Source of the DNA: Endomychus coccineus
Lineage: Eukaryota; Arthropoda; Insecta; Coleoptera; Endomychidae
Reading direction: 5' to 3'
Assembly: GCA_958510875.1 (NCBI GenBank)
Contig: OY294068.1
Location: forward strand, 16,531,282 to 16,595,281
Length of the DNA: 64,000 nucleotides
Below, one piece after another: positions 1 through 9,690 of this stretch (the first letter of the stretch is position 1; the number at the start of each line of letters is the position of its first letter). The notes beneath the pieces were generated by a model, which worked only from the letters and a program-made list of their open reading frames with translations, had not been told where the DNA came from and made no database searches. The translations under genes and the position numbers were made by a program.

Positions 1-704
1 TAAGCTCGTCTAGTCCGCCTATCTGAAATCTCTCGTGATGGAACAACAGATGATATTTCTGCTGAACACCAACCGTGATAATATCTATAGGAAAGGGAGA
101 GATCTTCTCATCTTCTTCTTCTTAGAGTAAAACTGCTATATTTATCACTACATCATTTCTGGATATTATTATGGTTGTGTCTTATGTTCAAAGTGATTAA
201 AAATATTATGTTTTAAAATGCATCTATAACTGTATATAGGTTTGCTTGTATATAATTTCATTCTATTTTTATTATGTTTGAACTACATGTATTACTATAT
301 CTTTTTAAATACTATCTATGTTATTACTATTGTGTAATTGCATGAATAATGTTATGTATTATGTTTAGTCATACATGTGTATGGTTGTAGTAATTGAGTG
401 TTTTCCTATTTTATTATATACCTATGTAAAATGTCCACATATCCAATACACAAGCAAAGATCCATCAAGTGATCTTCAAAGTGTGGAGACATTGTTAAAT
501 TGTAAATTGTAAGAATTATATAATGGTGTTGAAATAAATTTATTGTTATTATTATCTTTATCACATACAAGTATGTACAATACTTCTGTGGATGTTGTAA
601 ATGTTTATTCAATTTTTTTTTGTATTCCCTTTTATTGTATTACTGTTCTATATTGATAATGAATAATGAATAAACGTTATTATTATTATTATTATTATTA
701 TTAT
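1..704 (+). repeat. Probable 3' region of a non-LTR retrotransposon ending in an (ATT)n tail
   Basis: This stretch has no supportable reading frame. It is AT-rich and finishes with 'gaataatgaataaacg' followed directly by about 26 bases of pure TTA/ATT repeat (679-704). An AT-rich untranslated region closing in a short simple repeat is how many insect non-LTR retrotransposons end. The simple repeat is the insertion site of the Ty3 element that follows. The parent family is not identifiable from this stretch, and it could also be ordinary intergenic DNA with a microsatellite. Confidence 0.35.
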
Positions 705-920
705 TGTAATGTTCGCAATGAGAATTTGATAACTGGGTTGAAAACACAATAACTACACCGATTATGTTGTACTAAATTAACTTGTATTTCGCATCCATTG
801 TACATGAGTGTTGCCTCGAACACATGCTGTAAACACCTGTTGCGAGCCGCTGTCTTGACTAGCGCAGTACGTTGTTCTTTCATCAAGTAAACGGCGCGCA
901 ACATGTGGTAATACATTACA
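705..920 (-). repeat. 3' LTR of the mag-like Ty3 element
   Basis: This 216-bp repeat is identical by eye to 5214-5429. It lies downstream of the gag-pol stop on the minus strand. Its outer edge abuts the (ATT)n tract at 679-704, and the target duplication ATTAT is at 700-704. Confidence 0.93.
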
Positions 921-929
921 CCACCCCAC
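921..929 (-). other. Polypurine tract of the Ty3 element
   Basis: The minus strand reads GTGGGGTGG immediately before the 3' LTR. This is the expected place and composition for the plus-strand primer, though it is short and holds two T residues. Confidence 0.6.
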
Positions 930-979
930 AAACAAAATTAAACATTTATTCTAAATTAAAATACAATTTTTTTTTTTTT

Positions 980-3900
980 TTAATATCCTAATCTCTTAGG
1001 CTCCCTTCTAAGACGAACAGGCCGTGAACAGGCTTTTTCTGAAAATGAACGGAAATCCATGCCATCGTTTTTATTTTTCGATTCCTTTGCAGATTGCCCA
1101 TCATATTCCTTGATGGCTGATTGAAAATGCTGAGGATCGTTTGGATTTACAATACGCTCCTGATGGAAATCATTTTCCTTGTGATTATCCAAATGATCCT
1201 CAGTGTGCGAGTCAGAATCACGATTGCTTTGTCCTTTTTCCTCTGATAATTCAATATCAATATTATTCATGTATGTTGTCTTAATCTGATTACTGTGCCT
1301 CTTCCAAATTAATCTGCAATCTGTAAGCTCCACTAGGTAAACGTTTTTACCTAGTATGCGTGTGATTCTGCCTCTACACCACGATGGTTTTACATTTCTA
1401 TAATCCTTAATTAAAACAATTTGACCTACTGAGAAACTAACATTTCTTCTACCCCTATAATATTTCTTGTTACGAATTTGAGCGTTTCTTTGGTTACTTT
1501 CGATTTTCTTGAAATCTTTGAGAGGATCATTTATTTGCAAACTAATTGGTTTGATTAAATCTAAACGAGTTCTCAAAGACCTTCCAAGAAATACTTTAGC
1601 CGGAGATTCTCCTGATGAACAATGAATCGTATTTCTGTAAGTTAAAAGGAATTTGGACAAAGACTGATTTAAATTACTTGAATCCAACTCTTTTAGCAAA
1701 AAATGTTTAACGTTTTTTACGGCATTTTCAGCTGCTCCATTACAATGTGCTGAGTATGGCGGAATTGTCACATGATCAATTCCGTTTGCTTTCGTAAAAT
1801 TTTTAAATGTATCTGAGACAAGTTGTCTACCATTGTCACTCACAATAAGCTTTGGGAGACCATATCTAGCAAATAATTCTCGAAGTTTTTCTATAGTCTT
1901 TTCTGAAGTTATAGAACCCATTTGAAATACTTCTATCCATTTCGAATAGGCGTCCAAAACAATCAAATATGATTTGTTTTTTATTGGTCCAAAAAAATCT
2001 ATGTGAATGCGGGACCAGACTCCATCTGGAACAGGCCAACCTTGCAGAGGAGTCCTTGCAGGATTGGCCTGCAATTTCCCACATTGCACACAGCTCTTAC
2101 AACATTTCTCTATATCTGAATTTAAAGATGGCCACCAAATGTATGATCTCGCTAACGATTTCATCTTAACTATGCCAAAATGGCCACTATGTAATTCCCT
2201 TACTATTGAATCACGTAAGTTTTCCGGTATTATCACTCTGTGTCCTCTCAATAACACATTTTCATCTATAGTCAGTTCATTTCGTATGCGATAATAAGGT
2301 TTTATAATTGCGTCTAGTTTTTGTGGCCACTCATTCTTTACAAACGAAAATACCTTCGATAGAATCGGATCTTTCTCCGTTTCCCAACGAATTTTATTCA
2401 CCTCGATAGGTAATTCCGCTGATTCATTTAAATATTTTATGTTTACTGATGATTCGATCGTTTCTGTATCTACATCGTTTGTAACCGGCAACCTGCTTAA
2501 AAAGTCTGCTATATTTTCACTTGTGTGAACGTACTTAATTGTGAAATTGAAGCCACTCAAAAAATGAGCATAACGCTGCAGCCTATTTGCTGCCATCATC
2601 GGAATACCATGCTTTGGTCCGAAAATTGAAACTAATGCCTTATTATCTGTTATTAAATTAAATGTCTTGCCATATAAGTATTGGTAAAATCGCTTGACGC
2701 CCCAAACTATGGCAGTGGCTTCCTTATCTAAGGATGAATATCCCATTTCAGCTTGACTCAAGGTTCTGGAAGCATAGCATATGGGCCTCTCCACATTGTT
2801 CTCAAAAACGTGCGAAATGACCGCTCCTATACCGTAATCTGAGCTATCTACTGTTAAATTTATACCTAAATTTGGATTGAAATGAACCAATAGATCATTG
2901 GAAGATAACATATTTTTTATGTGTTCAAAAGCCTTTTGACAACGGTCATCCCAAATCCATGTTTTATTTTTTTTTAATAGTTGATATAAAGGACTTATAG
3001 TGTTCGGCATATTTGGAATGAATCTGTTGTAGTAATTTATTGCACCGAGGAATGATTTTAATTGAGTCACATTCTGAGGCTTAGCGATATTTTCAATTGC
3101 TCTGATTTTCTCTGAACCTTTGTGTAGTCCGTCACGATCTATGATATATCCTAGGTACGACACAGAGTCTGAGAAAAACACACACTTATCTCTTTTAATA
3201 GTCAGGCCACAATCAGCTAAACATTTAAGAACTTTATGTAAATTGTCTACGTGTTCTTGCTTGTTTTTACCGGTGATTAATATGTCATCCACGAAACAAC
3301 ATACACCCGCTATGTTTGATAATGTTTGTTCCATAATGCGTTGAAATTTTGATGGTCCGGACGAAACACCGAAAGGTAATCTATTATACACAAATAACCC
3401 TTTGTGTGTTGAAATAGTAGTGTATTTTCTGGATGATTCATCAAGCAAAATTTGCTGATAGGCCTGAGAGAGGTCAATTTTTGAAAACTGCTGGCCTCCG
3501 CTCAATTTTGCAAAAATATCGTCTATCCTTGGCAAAGGAAATTTGTCTAAAATTATGTAAGGGTTTATAGTTACTTTATAGTCACAACAAATGCGCACGC
3601 CGCCATCTTTCTTTAAAATCGGTACGATTGGTGTGCCCCACTCTGAATAATCAACAGGAGAAATGATATTTTCCGAAACTAACTTTTCTAATTGTGCTTC
3701 TACTTTATTTTTTATGGCAAATGGTAAAGGACGTGGTTTATGAAACGTTGGTACTGCCTCTGGTTTCATGTCCAATTTTAGTTTAAATTTGTTGAATGTA
3801 CCGAGAGCGCTAGAAAATACAGTTGGGTATTCTTTGTGTAAAGAAGTTGCGAATGTTTCACTGACATAATTGACTTCCTTGAATTCTATGTTGAAATTTC

Positions 3901-5134
3901 TCATAAAATTGCGGCCTAGCAGTGCAGGGCCGGTGTTTGTTATTACATAAAATTCTAAATAATTTATTTTGTTATGAAATTTCACCTGCAGCGTTAATTT
4001 ACCTGCTGGGTGAATCTTATGACCTGAAAAATTCACTAAAGAAGTACTTGCATGAGACAATGGCTTACTCCGAAAATGCTCATTGTATATTGACAATGGT
4101 AGTACTGACACTGCCGCACCTGAATCAAGTTGCCATTTAAACGAAATATTGTCTATATAAACATCGACATAAATTGGTTTATCATTATCTGACTGAATAC
4201 AAAGAACAGCTGACGAAAAATCAACAGGGTTTTGATCTACGTCGCTTTCTAAAAGGTTTACTTGCTTAAGTTTTTTACATACCACACTCAGATGTCCCCT
4301 ACCTCCACAAGAATGGCAAATGTAGTCTCTGTAGGGGCACACATTTGCGTTGTGATGTTTTCCACAGCGATGACACGTCACTACATGCGCACTAGCACTA
4401 CCACTATTCCACAATCTCCTGGGAGTCGCACCTCTTCCTGGTTGTTGCGTTGAAAGTGTTCTGCCATCTCTGACCCTTGAGCTGGTGGCCTCTGATTCTT
4501 GATTCCACCTGTTTCTTCCTGAGCCTGACTTAACGCTGCTGCCTCCTTCGTAACTTGACTTTCCCCAAGATAGTTTGTGAATTTCAACTTCTCCTGGTTC
4601 ATGTTTCACTTCTAAGTTAGCATTGCTTATGCCTGCTCTTGAGGCCTCCTCGATTTGAGCAATTTCCACGGCTTCATTAAATGTGATGTTCGCCTTTTGG
4701 GCAAACAATGACTTTCTTATCTTTCCTTCATTGAATTTTGTGATAAATAAATCGGTTAATTTCGTATCTAATTCGGTGTTAAACTGACAATGAATTGATA
4801 GACTTTTCACTCGTAAACTCCATTCTTTTACTGATTCGTTTTCATGTTTTCCAGCTGTATTAAATTTGAAACGTTCAACCCAAACAACATTTTTCTTTTC
4901 GTAAAATTCCGTTAAATGTTTTACTAAATTTGCATACTCACATTCTTCAGGTTTGTTTGGCACGCACAGGTTTGCTAATAATAAGAACGCTTCTTCTGCG
5001 AGGTTGTATAAAAGAAATGCTCGTTTCACGTTGTCGTCATTCATTCTTTTTACTATAAAATATTGTTCTAGCCTTTTAATGTAGACACACCATTCAATGT
5101 GTTTAGGATTGAATATTAGATGGTCGTCGGCCAT
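980..5134 (-). CDS. gag-pol: Gag-Pol polyprotein of a mag-like Ty3 retrotransposon
   Basis: This intact 1384-codon frame encodes capsid, protease, reverse transcriptase, RNase H and integrase fused in one frame, so no frameshift is needed. Residues 1-240 are a capsid-like region. Two CCHC zinc knuckles follow at 254-266 and 273-286. The retroviral-type protease has its active site LDSGAA at 336-341. The reverse transcriptase (about 475-700) shows catalytic D554, LPFGVSSGP at 586-594 and FVDD at 614-617. RNase H has D763, E805 and D830. The integrase has a zinc motif (H982/H985, C1015/C1018) and a D1046-D1100-E1136 triad with 35 residues between the last two. A basic C-terminal region follows. 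The start ATG lies 79 bp inside the 5' LTR and the frame ends in TAA. All catalytic residues that I can place are present. Function is inferred from the family. Confidence 0.95.
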   Translation of the reverse strand: MADDHLIFNPKHIEWCVYIKRLEQYFIVKRMNDDNVKRAFLLYNLAEEAFLLLANLCVPNKPEECEYANLVKHLTEFYEKKNVVWVERFKFNTAGKHENESVKEWSLRVKSLSIHCQFNTELDTKLTDLFITKFNEGKIRKSLFAQKANITFNEAVEIAQIEEASRAGISNANLEVKHEPGEVEIHKLSWGKSSYEGGSSVKSGSGRNRWNQESEATSSRVRDGRTLSTQQPGRGATPRRLWNSGSASAHVVTCHRCGKHHNANVCPYRDYICHSCGGRGHLSVVCKKLKQVNLLESDVDQNPVDFSSAVLCIQSDNDKPIYVDVYIDNISFKWQLDSGAAVSVLPLSIYNEHFRSKPLSHASTSLVNFSGHKIHPAGKLTLQVKFHNKINYLEFYVITNTGPALLGRNFMRNFNIEFKEVNYVSETFATSLHKEYPTVFSSALGTFNKFKLKLDMKPEAVPTFHKPRPLPFAIKNKVEAQLEKLVSENIISPVDYSEWGTPIVPILKKDGGVRICCDYKVTINPYIILDKFPLPRIDDIFAKLSGGQQFSKIDLSQAYQQILLDESSRKYTTISTHKGLFVYNRLPFGVSSGPSKFQRIMEQTLSNIAGVCCFVDDILITGKNKQEHVDNLHKVLKCLADCGLTIKRDKCVFFSDSVSYLGYIIDRDGLHKGSEKIRAIENIAKPQNVTQLKSFLGAINYYNRFIPNMPNTISPLYQLLKKNKTWIWDDRCQKAFEHIKNMLSSNDLLVHFNPNLGINLTVDSSDYGIGAVISHVFENNVERPICYASRTLSQAEMGYSSLDKEATAIVWGVKRFYQYLYGKTFNLITDNKALVSIFGPKHGIPMMAANRLQRYAHFLSGFNFTIKYVHTSENIADFLSRLPVTNDVDTETIESSVNIKYLNESAELPIEVNKIRWETEKDPILSKVFSFVKNEWPQKLDAIIKPYYRIRNELTIDENVLLRGHRVIIPENLRDSIVRELHSGHFGIVKMKSLARSYIWWPSLNSDIEKCCKSCVQCGKLQANPARTPLQGWPVPDGVWSRIHIDFFGPIKNKSYLIVLDAYSKWIEVFQMGSITSEKTIEKLRELFARYGLPKLIVSDNGRQLVSDTFKNFTKANGIDHVTIPPYSAHCNGAAENAVKNVKHFLLKELDSSNLNQSLSKFLLTYRNTIHCSSGESPAKVFLGRSLRTRLDLIKPISLQINDPLKDFKKIESNQRNAQIRNKKYYRGRRNVSFSVGQIVLIKDYRNVKPSWCRGRITRILGKNVYLVELTDCRLIWKRHSNQIKTTYMNNIDIELSEEKGQSNRDSDSHTEDHLDNHKENDFHQERIVNPNDPQHFQSAIKEYDGQSAKESKNKNDGMDFRSFSEKACSRPVRLRREPKRLGY

Positions 5135-5191
5135 TTTATTTTATAAACTCGACACTGTTAATAATGCTGAAACTTAACGCTTACAGGTTTT

Positions 5192-5210
5192 ATTTTTATC
5201 CTCGTCGCCA
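5192..5210 (-). other. tRNA primer-binding site of the Ty3 element
   Basis: On the minus strand, three bases after the 5' LTR, the sequence reads TGGCGACGAGGATAAAAAT. It starts with TGG, the complement of a tRNA CCA end, as expected for minus-strand priming. I could not assign the tRNA; the first bases resemble sites used for Arg or Ser tRNAs in related elements. Confidence 0.7.
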
Positions 5211-5213
5211 AAA

Positions 5214-5429
5214 TGTAATGTTCGCAATGAGAATTTGATAACTGGGTTGAAAACACAATAACTACACCGATTATGTTGTACTAAATTAACTTGTATTTCG
5301 CATCCATTGTACATGAGTGTTGCCTCGAACACATGCTGTAAACACCTGTTGCGAGCCGCTGTCTTGACTAGCGCAGTACGTTGTTCTTTCATCAAGTAAA
5401 CGGCGCGCAACATGTGGTAATACATTACA
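5214..5429 (-). repeat. 5' LTR of the mag-like Ty3 element
   Basis: This 216-bp repeat is upstream of gag-pol on the minus strand, so it is the 5' LTR that would carry the promoter. It has TG...CA ends with an 8-bp inverted terminus (TGTAATGT/ACATTACA). It matches 705-920 base for base in my reading. No clear TATA box stands out. Confidence 0.93.
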
Positions 5430-6520
5430 ATTATTATCTCCCACCTTCCCACGATGTACTAGAGAGGTCAATGAACTCGTAAGTGTGATATCATCAATCA
5501 AACGAATAGCTCTTTTCTAGATAGGATCCAAGAACTTCAACGTATGTTTGTGAGCCGAACTCCAAATACGTCAACAGTGCTCCAGGACAGATCGAATCTG
5601 TGCCTTGTAGATTATGAGGAGCTGCTGGGATGCTAAGTACTTCCTGTCACGGAATAGGAAAACAAGTTTTTGTGAAGCGATTTTCGCAAAGGGGATCACA
5701 TGAGCATCCCATGAGAGAGTGCTGTTGATGGTGACTCCAAGCATGGATATGGAAGCCTTCATAGGAATAGTTGTATCTGACATCATCATATCAGGAATTG
5801 TGGGATCCATCTTCCTGGAGAAGACGCAAGCTTGAGTTTTTGTTGCATTAAACTCTATTAGATTATCAGGTCCCCATTTCAAAATCATTGCCAGAACTCC
5901 ATGAATTGCGTCAACTTGTCTTTCTCTCACTTTTCTGGCTTCATTGGATGGTATAGGGGCTCAAGATGAGGAAGCGGTATGAAGCGTACCATCATCTGCA
6001 AAGCTATGTACGGGACAGATGACCACTTCCAGCAGATCGTTTGTATATGGAGCAGAAACAGAGTTGGTGCTAAGACAGATTCCTGTGGAACACCAGTGTT
6101 GATAGCCATTGTATCGGATGATACTTCGTCAATCGCTACATGAAGTGATCTATCTGAGAGAATACTCGATAGTAAGTAACACAGTTGAGGCGACAAATCA
6201 TATAACGGAAGTTTCACAAAAGAACGCTTCCGTGCCAGACTCTGTCAAATGAGTTCGAGATACAGCTAGAGATTTCCTATGTTTTTCCATAGATTTCTGC
6301 CACATATGTGTTACGTAGGCAAGCAGGTCTCCTGTAGATGTATGCTGACGGAAGCCATATTGCCGGTAATTCACGATTTTGAAGCTCTCTAGGTATTATA
6401 TGAGCTCGAAGTTGATTGCTCTTTCGGTCTCTTCAAAGATCACAGATGATAGTGGATTGAGTCTACAATTATTAGGAATAGTCTTCTATCCTTTTTGGGA
6501 ATTGATTGGACTCTAGCTGT
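5430..6520 (-). pseudogene. Decayed Jockey-like non-LTR reverse transcriptase
   Basis: Two overlapping broken frames on the minus strand carry the second half of a non-LTR reverse transcriptase. The frame at 5927-6217 has GVPQESVLAPTLFLLHI, the conserved GVPQGSVL..LFL block. The next frame (5571-5930) reads EFNATKTQACVFSRK and continues with LGVTINSTLSWDAH and IIYKAQIRSVLEHC, the usual thumb and C-terminal region. The catalytic ADD block has slipped out of frame. The piece at 5286-5501 (about DDITLTSSLTSLVH) is the last recognisable part. The copy is cut at 5430, where the (ATT)n-tailed repeat and then the Ty3 element entered. The same family recurs at 25340-26070, 29205-29385, 38580-38850, 46780-47050 and 59850-60170. 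Confidence 0.8.
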
Positions 6521-6768
6521 CTTCTTTGTTTGTTTTGTTTTATGAATATGATGAATCATCTATCACAAAGTAGCAGTTTTAGCTATCGATTTAGTTAAAA
6601 ATGTGATAAGATATGATCTTAGAGCTCCATGTCAATTTTCATATGGTGAATACGAATAGTTTTGATTTCATTACTTAGCACTTTCCTTATACGAATTTTC
6701 ATCGTGCAACGAAGGCATCACAGAACAGTCTAATACTTAGCTAGGGAACAAAAATACGAGCACTGCTA

Positions 6769-7080
6769 TCAGAAGTGAAAACTGACATTATGAAGTAACC
6801 AATTTATTTTGGGAATTTCATCCAAAATTCGTATGATTTCACCAGTATCATCTCTTTCTACATGATACAATTTTCCGACAGTGCCAACAGACAATCGAAC
6901 CCCAACATCTATGTCATTAGTTATCATGTATGGTCGGTTAAGAACAAAAATTAACTCGTATGGTAATCCACCAGTATCATCGGTTCTCATTTGATGCAAC
7001 TTCTGCCAGACGAAATTTTGTTGCTCAGTATTATGACAACCAACGAAGACATCCGATGCCACAGATACTATTGTCTACGG
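6769..7080 (-). pseudogene. Fragment of a Helitron Rep/helicase protein (Pif1-like helicase end)
   Basis: About 100 codons on the minus strand resemble the late part of the Pif1-type helicase domain of Helitrons. Visible cues are an ASDVFVGCHN stretch, TGGLPYELIFVLNRPYMITN and then VGKLYHVERDDTGEIIRI, matching the 'parameters of the opened helicase core' region where these proteins normally read NID-DGL-NGA-GKL. The usual DGL-NG is altered to GVRLSVG. Only this terminal slice survives; there is no Rep HUH motif or Walker box in the window. It is a relic of an autonomous Helitron, a family otherwise represented here by the non-autonomous copy at 41580-42258. Confidence 0.65.
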
Positions 7081-7389
7081 AGTTTAGTATGGAGTTGTTG
7101 TACTCGTTGTAGCATCCGAAATTACAATTTTATTATTTTGAAATGAAAATTAATATAATTAGTTTTTCTTTAGTTTTCACAACTGTCAGCATTTCTATCA
7201 ACAATTATATACATTCTTATATTTAATAATAAAAAACGTATAACGGGCGGTGAAATCCCTGTAAAGAGTATGAATATAACCCGATAGTCATTATAATAAA
7301 TACACATTATTTTATCTTGGATAGTAGACTTCCGCGGACAGCATATCTTGAAAAATCTTGTCTTCCGGATGGATTCCGCGTCACAATAG

Positions 7390-7440
7390 CTCGACTTGAT
7401 GCCGACGTTTCGCCAACCATAACAGGTGGCATTTTCAGGG
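7390..7440 (-). ncRNA. Hammerhead-ribozyme-like motif in a PLE terminal repeat (degenerate)
   Basis: On the minus strand the repeat reads CTGAAAA, then a helix-forming GCCACC...GGTTGGC, then CGAAACGTC. This is the order of the hammerhead core (CUGANGA, stem II, GAAA, short stem III, cleavage triplet). Hammerhead motifs are an established property of PLE terminal repeats. In this copy the second conserved G of CUGANGA is A, so it is probably inactive. The copy at 44664-44715 shows CCGAAGA instead, and the third copy (8215-8262) is more altered. Confidence 0.4.
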
Positions 7441-7545
7441 CAGGCTTGAGGCTTGAACTGAAACTGGTTCTACTGGTTTCGGTAGCCGTATTTATTGTAG
7501 GAAAAATCCTTCACGCTACATAGTTCACTGCCTTTGTTTCGGTGG

Positions 7546-8215
7546 TTAACTTCGTTCCGGCCCCTGACCCTGCCGTTGTGCGATCATGTGCGAAGTGGAA
7601 TTTTCGAGGATGGGTTTCCAAATGTTGGGAAGGTAATATCCTGAGTCACGGTTCAGATTATTCGGATGTTTTAGGATTTCTATAGCTTCAAGGATTTTTC
7701 GCTGATAGAAGTTTGGGGCTCGGACTAGGATTCTAGTATCTTCATAAAGGATTCGATGATTTGTGTTGAACTTGTGTTCCGCAAGTGCAGATCTACTGGT
7801 GTCACGAAGTCTTGTACAGCGCTCATGTTCTTTCACACGAGTAGCTACTGTACGACCTGTTTCATCAATGTAGACTTTACCGCAAGAACAGGGAATACTA
7901 TAAACACCTTCTAAGTGGAGAGGAGGAAGGGGATCTTTGATAGGTTTGTAAAACTGAGATAATTTTGGAAGTGTGGAAAAACGGGTAGAAATATTATGTT
8001 TTTTGAGGAATTTGGAAATTCGATCTGTTATATTTTGAATATTTGGAAGATAGGCCGTGGATAAAGCAGGTGGGAGGGTTTCTGGCTCAGGTCGATTTGG
8101 AATTTTAGGTTAAATGTATTTCTTTATGGCTTTTTGAATGTTGTAATGGGAGAAATTGTTTGATAATAAGGCAAATGATAGATGTTTTAATTCTGATTTT
8201 AAGGATTGAGGCTGA
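7546..8215 (-). pseudogene. PLE reverse transcriptase C-terminus with GIY-YIG endonuclease
   Basis: An open frame without its own ATG runs from 8109 to the stop near 7546. It continues the same frame upstream to about 8215 across one stop codon. It reads a linker (PKIPNRPEPETLPP..., FLKKHNISTRFSTLPK) and then GVYSIPCSCGKVYIDETGR, the GIY-YIG core with the CxC typical of PLEs. EHERCTRLRDTS, AEHKFNTNHRI and EAIEILKHPNNLNRDSGY follow. The usual YIGETGR glycine is D here. The reverse transcriptase proper is missing. Family role: target-primed reverse transcription, with the GIY-YIG domain nicking DNA. Confidence 0.8.
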
Positions 8216-8376
8216 GAGAGGTTGACAGCTGTAATGGTTGGTGAAACGTCGGCATCAAGTCGAGCTATTGTGACGCGGAATCCATCCGGAAGACAAGATT
8301 TTTCACATTATTTTATTTTCAAAACATATTATTTAATGATATTTACATCGATGTAAATGAAAGTAATGTTAAACAG

Positions 8377-8442
8377 CATTGGTCCGAATTGAAGATGTCT
8401 ACGGATGGTGGTAAAAGAAAACATCTTCAATTCGGACCAATG
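8377..8442. repeat. Perfect 22-bp hairpin with 22-base loop
   Basis: Bases 8377-8398 and 8421-8442 are perfect reverse complements separated by 22 bases (8399-8420). Pairing stops abruptly on both sides. The size matches a small pre-miRNA-like or siRNA-producing hairpin, but perfect pairing also fits a miniature fold-back remnant. No expression evidence is available. Confidence 0.6.
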
Positions 8443-9690
8443 AACAAATAATCTATAAAGGAACGCAAAATATAAACATATAAACATTCCCGTCAAATAT
8501 CAGCATGATCTTAAATTACACCACAAATAATTATTTGAAATGAAATTTTATACTTTCGTATTAGTAGTATTAAAAAAACATCAAGACGGTACTCACTATT
8601 ATATTTGATGCTGTGATCCAACATTCGAACAATGAAAATAATAAACTAGATATAACACAACGTCATTAATGTGTAGTACACATGCAAAAGTTCTCACTTA
8701 TACACATCACTAATGTTATATTCTTATGACAAGAATTATATTCACACTATTTAAAACCTTGCACGTAGAAACGATACTAAGTACACAATGTACAATTAAT
8801 AAATCCAATAAAAATATGACTTTCGTCTGCACGAGGACTGAGGATTGAGTAAATAAATAACGTCGAGTATCCGACTCAGATATGCACACGTGTGTAAGCG
8901 TATAGAGAGACTGTCTGACGCCTGACCCAAGTAGTTGCGCAGGCGGCAGTATACATAATACCTAATATATATAGCTATAGCGTGACGGCACGTGACGGAC
9001 TCATGGTTTTACCCCCCATCTGAAATAGCTCCATGCGCCTAAAGAAGTCTTCACTCCAATAAAAACCCCTTTTTCATACTCTCATCATCGTGAAATGAGG
9101 AGATTAATCAATACATAAAATTCTAGTATCGTATCCAATCTTGATATTCTTTTCTTTCTTACCACTCAATCTCGATGTGTACCAATAGGAGCATCAGTTT
9201 CAATTCTAGCTTGAAGAATCCATTGAAATTACAGATGGAGTGGCTATTCCTTGAATAATTAATTTATATAAACATTTGCCTATTCAATAACCTATAATTG
9301 AATTTGCGCACGAACTAGTTAGATTTCCCGGAGCTTTCATTAAAATTAATTCGCTGTTTGGTCGTAGAATACCAATGAACACAACAGAATGAACTGAAAT
9401 AATGAATTCTTGATTTGTAACTGTAAATAACAATAGCAATAGAACGTTATGTAGGATTCTGTGAGAATCAATAATTTATACAGATTCGAAATCAGGTAAT
9501 GTTTCATTGATTATTTGGTAACAATATAGTTGAAACGTCCAAAAGTTGCTCCAATCGGGACGTTCAGAATTGGGGTGGAACGTTAATAAAGGAGGTTGGT
9601 GGAACTAGCTTTTGTTATTATTATTATGGTCGTGTTGTATGTCCCGAAGTGTTTGCGGGGGAATGTAGTTCCGTCAATGGCCAAATTAAT
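8443..9690. other. Unassigned AT-rich stretch
   Basis: I see no supportable frame, RNA gene or repeat structure here. A slightly less AT-rich patch at 8880-9010 holds short CACGTG-type palindromes that are too common to call regulatory. Confidence 0.5.

Larger units (their letters stand above)
705..5429 (-). mobile_element. Complete Ty3/gypsy retrotransposon, mag-like clade
   Basis: This is a 4725-bp LTR retrotransposon read on the minus strand. Its two 216-bp LTRs (705-920 and 5214-5429) are identical by eye. Each LTR starts TGTAATGT and ends ACATTACA, an 8-bp inverted terminus. A 5-bp target duplication, ATTAT, lies at 700-704 and 5430-5434. It carries a primer-binding site next to the 5' LTR, a purine-rich tract before the 3' LTR, and one uninterrupted gag-pol frame. 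The single fused frame, two zinc knuckles and short LTRs fit the mag clade of Ty3 elements; the clade is assigned from protein style, not by search. Identical LTRs and an open frame point to a very recent insertion that may still be competent. Confidence 0.95.
7349..8305 (-). mobile_element. 5'-truncated Penelope-like element bounded by 72-bp inverted repeats
   Basis: The segments 7349-7420 and 8234-8305 are inverted copies, 71 of 72 bases identical by eye. Between them, on the minus strand, lies the C-terminal part of a PLE protein with a GIY-YIG endonuclease. Complex, sometimes inverted, terminal repeats are typical of PLEs. The repeat unit continues outward to about 7305 and inward to about 7470; another copy without coding sequence is at 44640-44790. 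No target duplication is clear. Confidence 0.75.

Noticed and set aside
701..931. Small protein encoded by the LTR (also 5174-5452)
   Set aside because: The frame simply reads across the LTR repeat; the same peptide appears at both LTRs because the DNA is identical.
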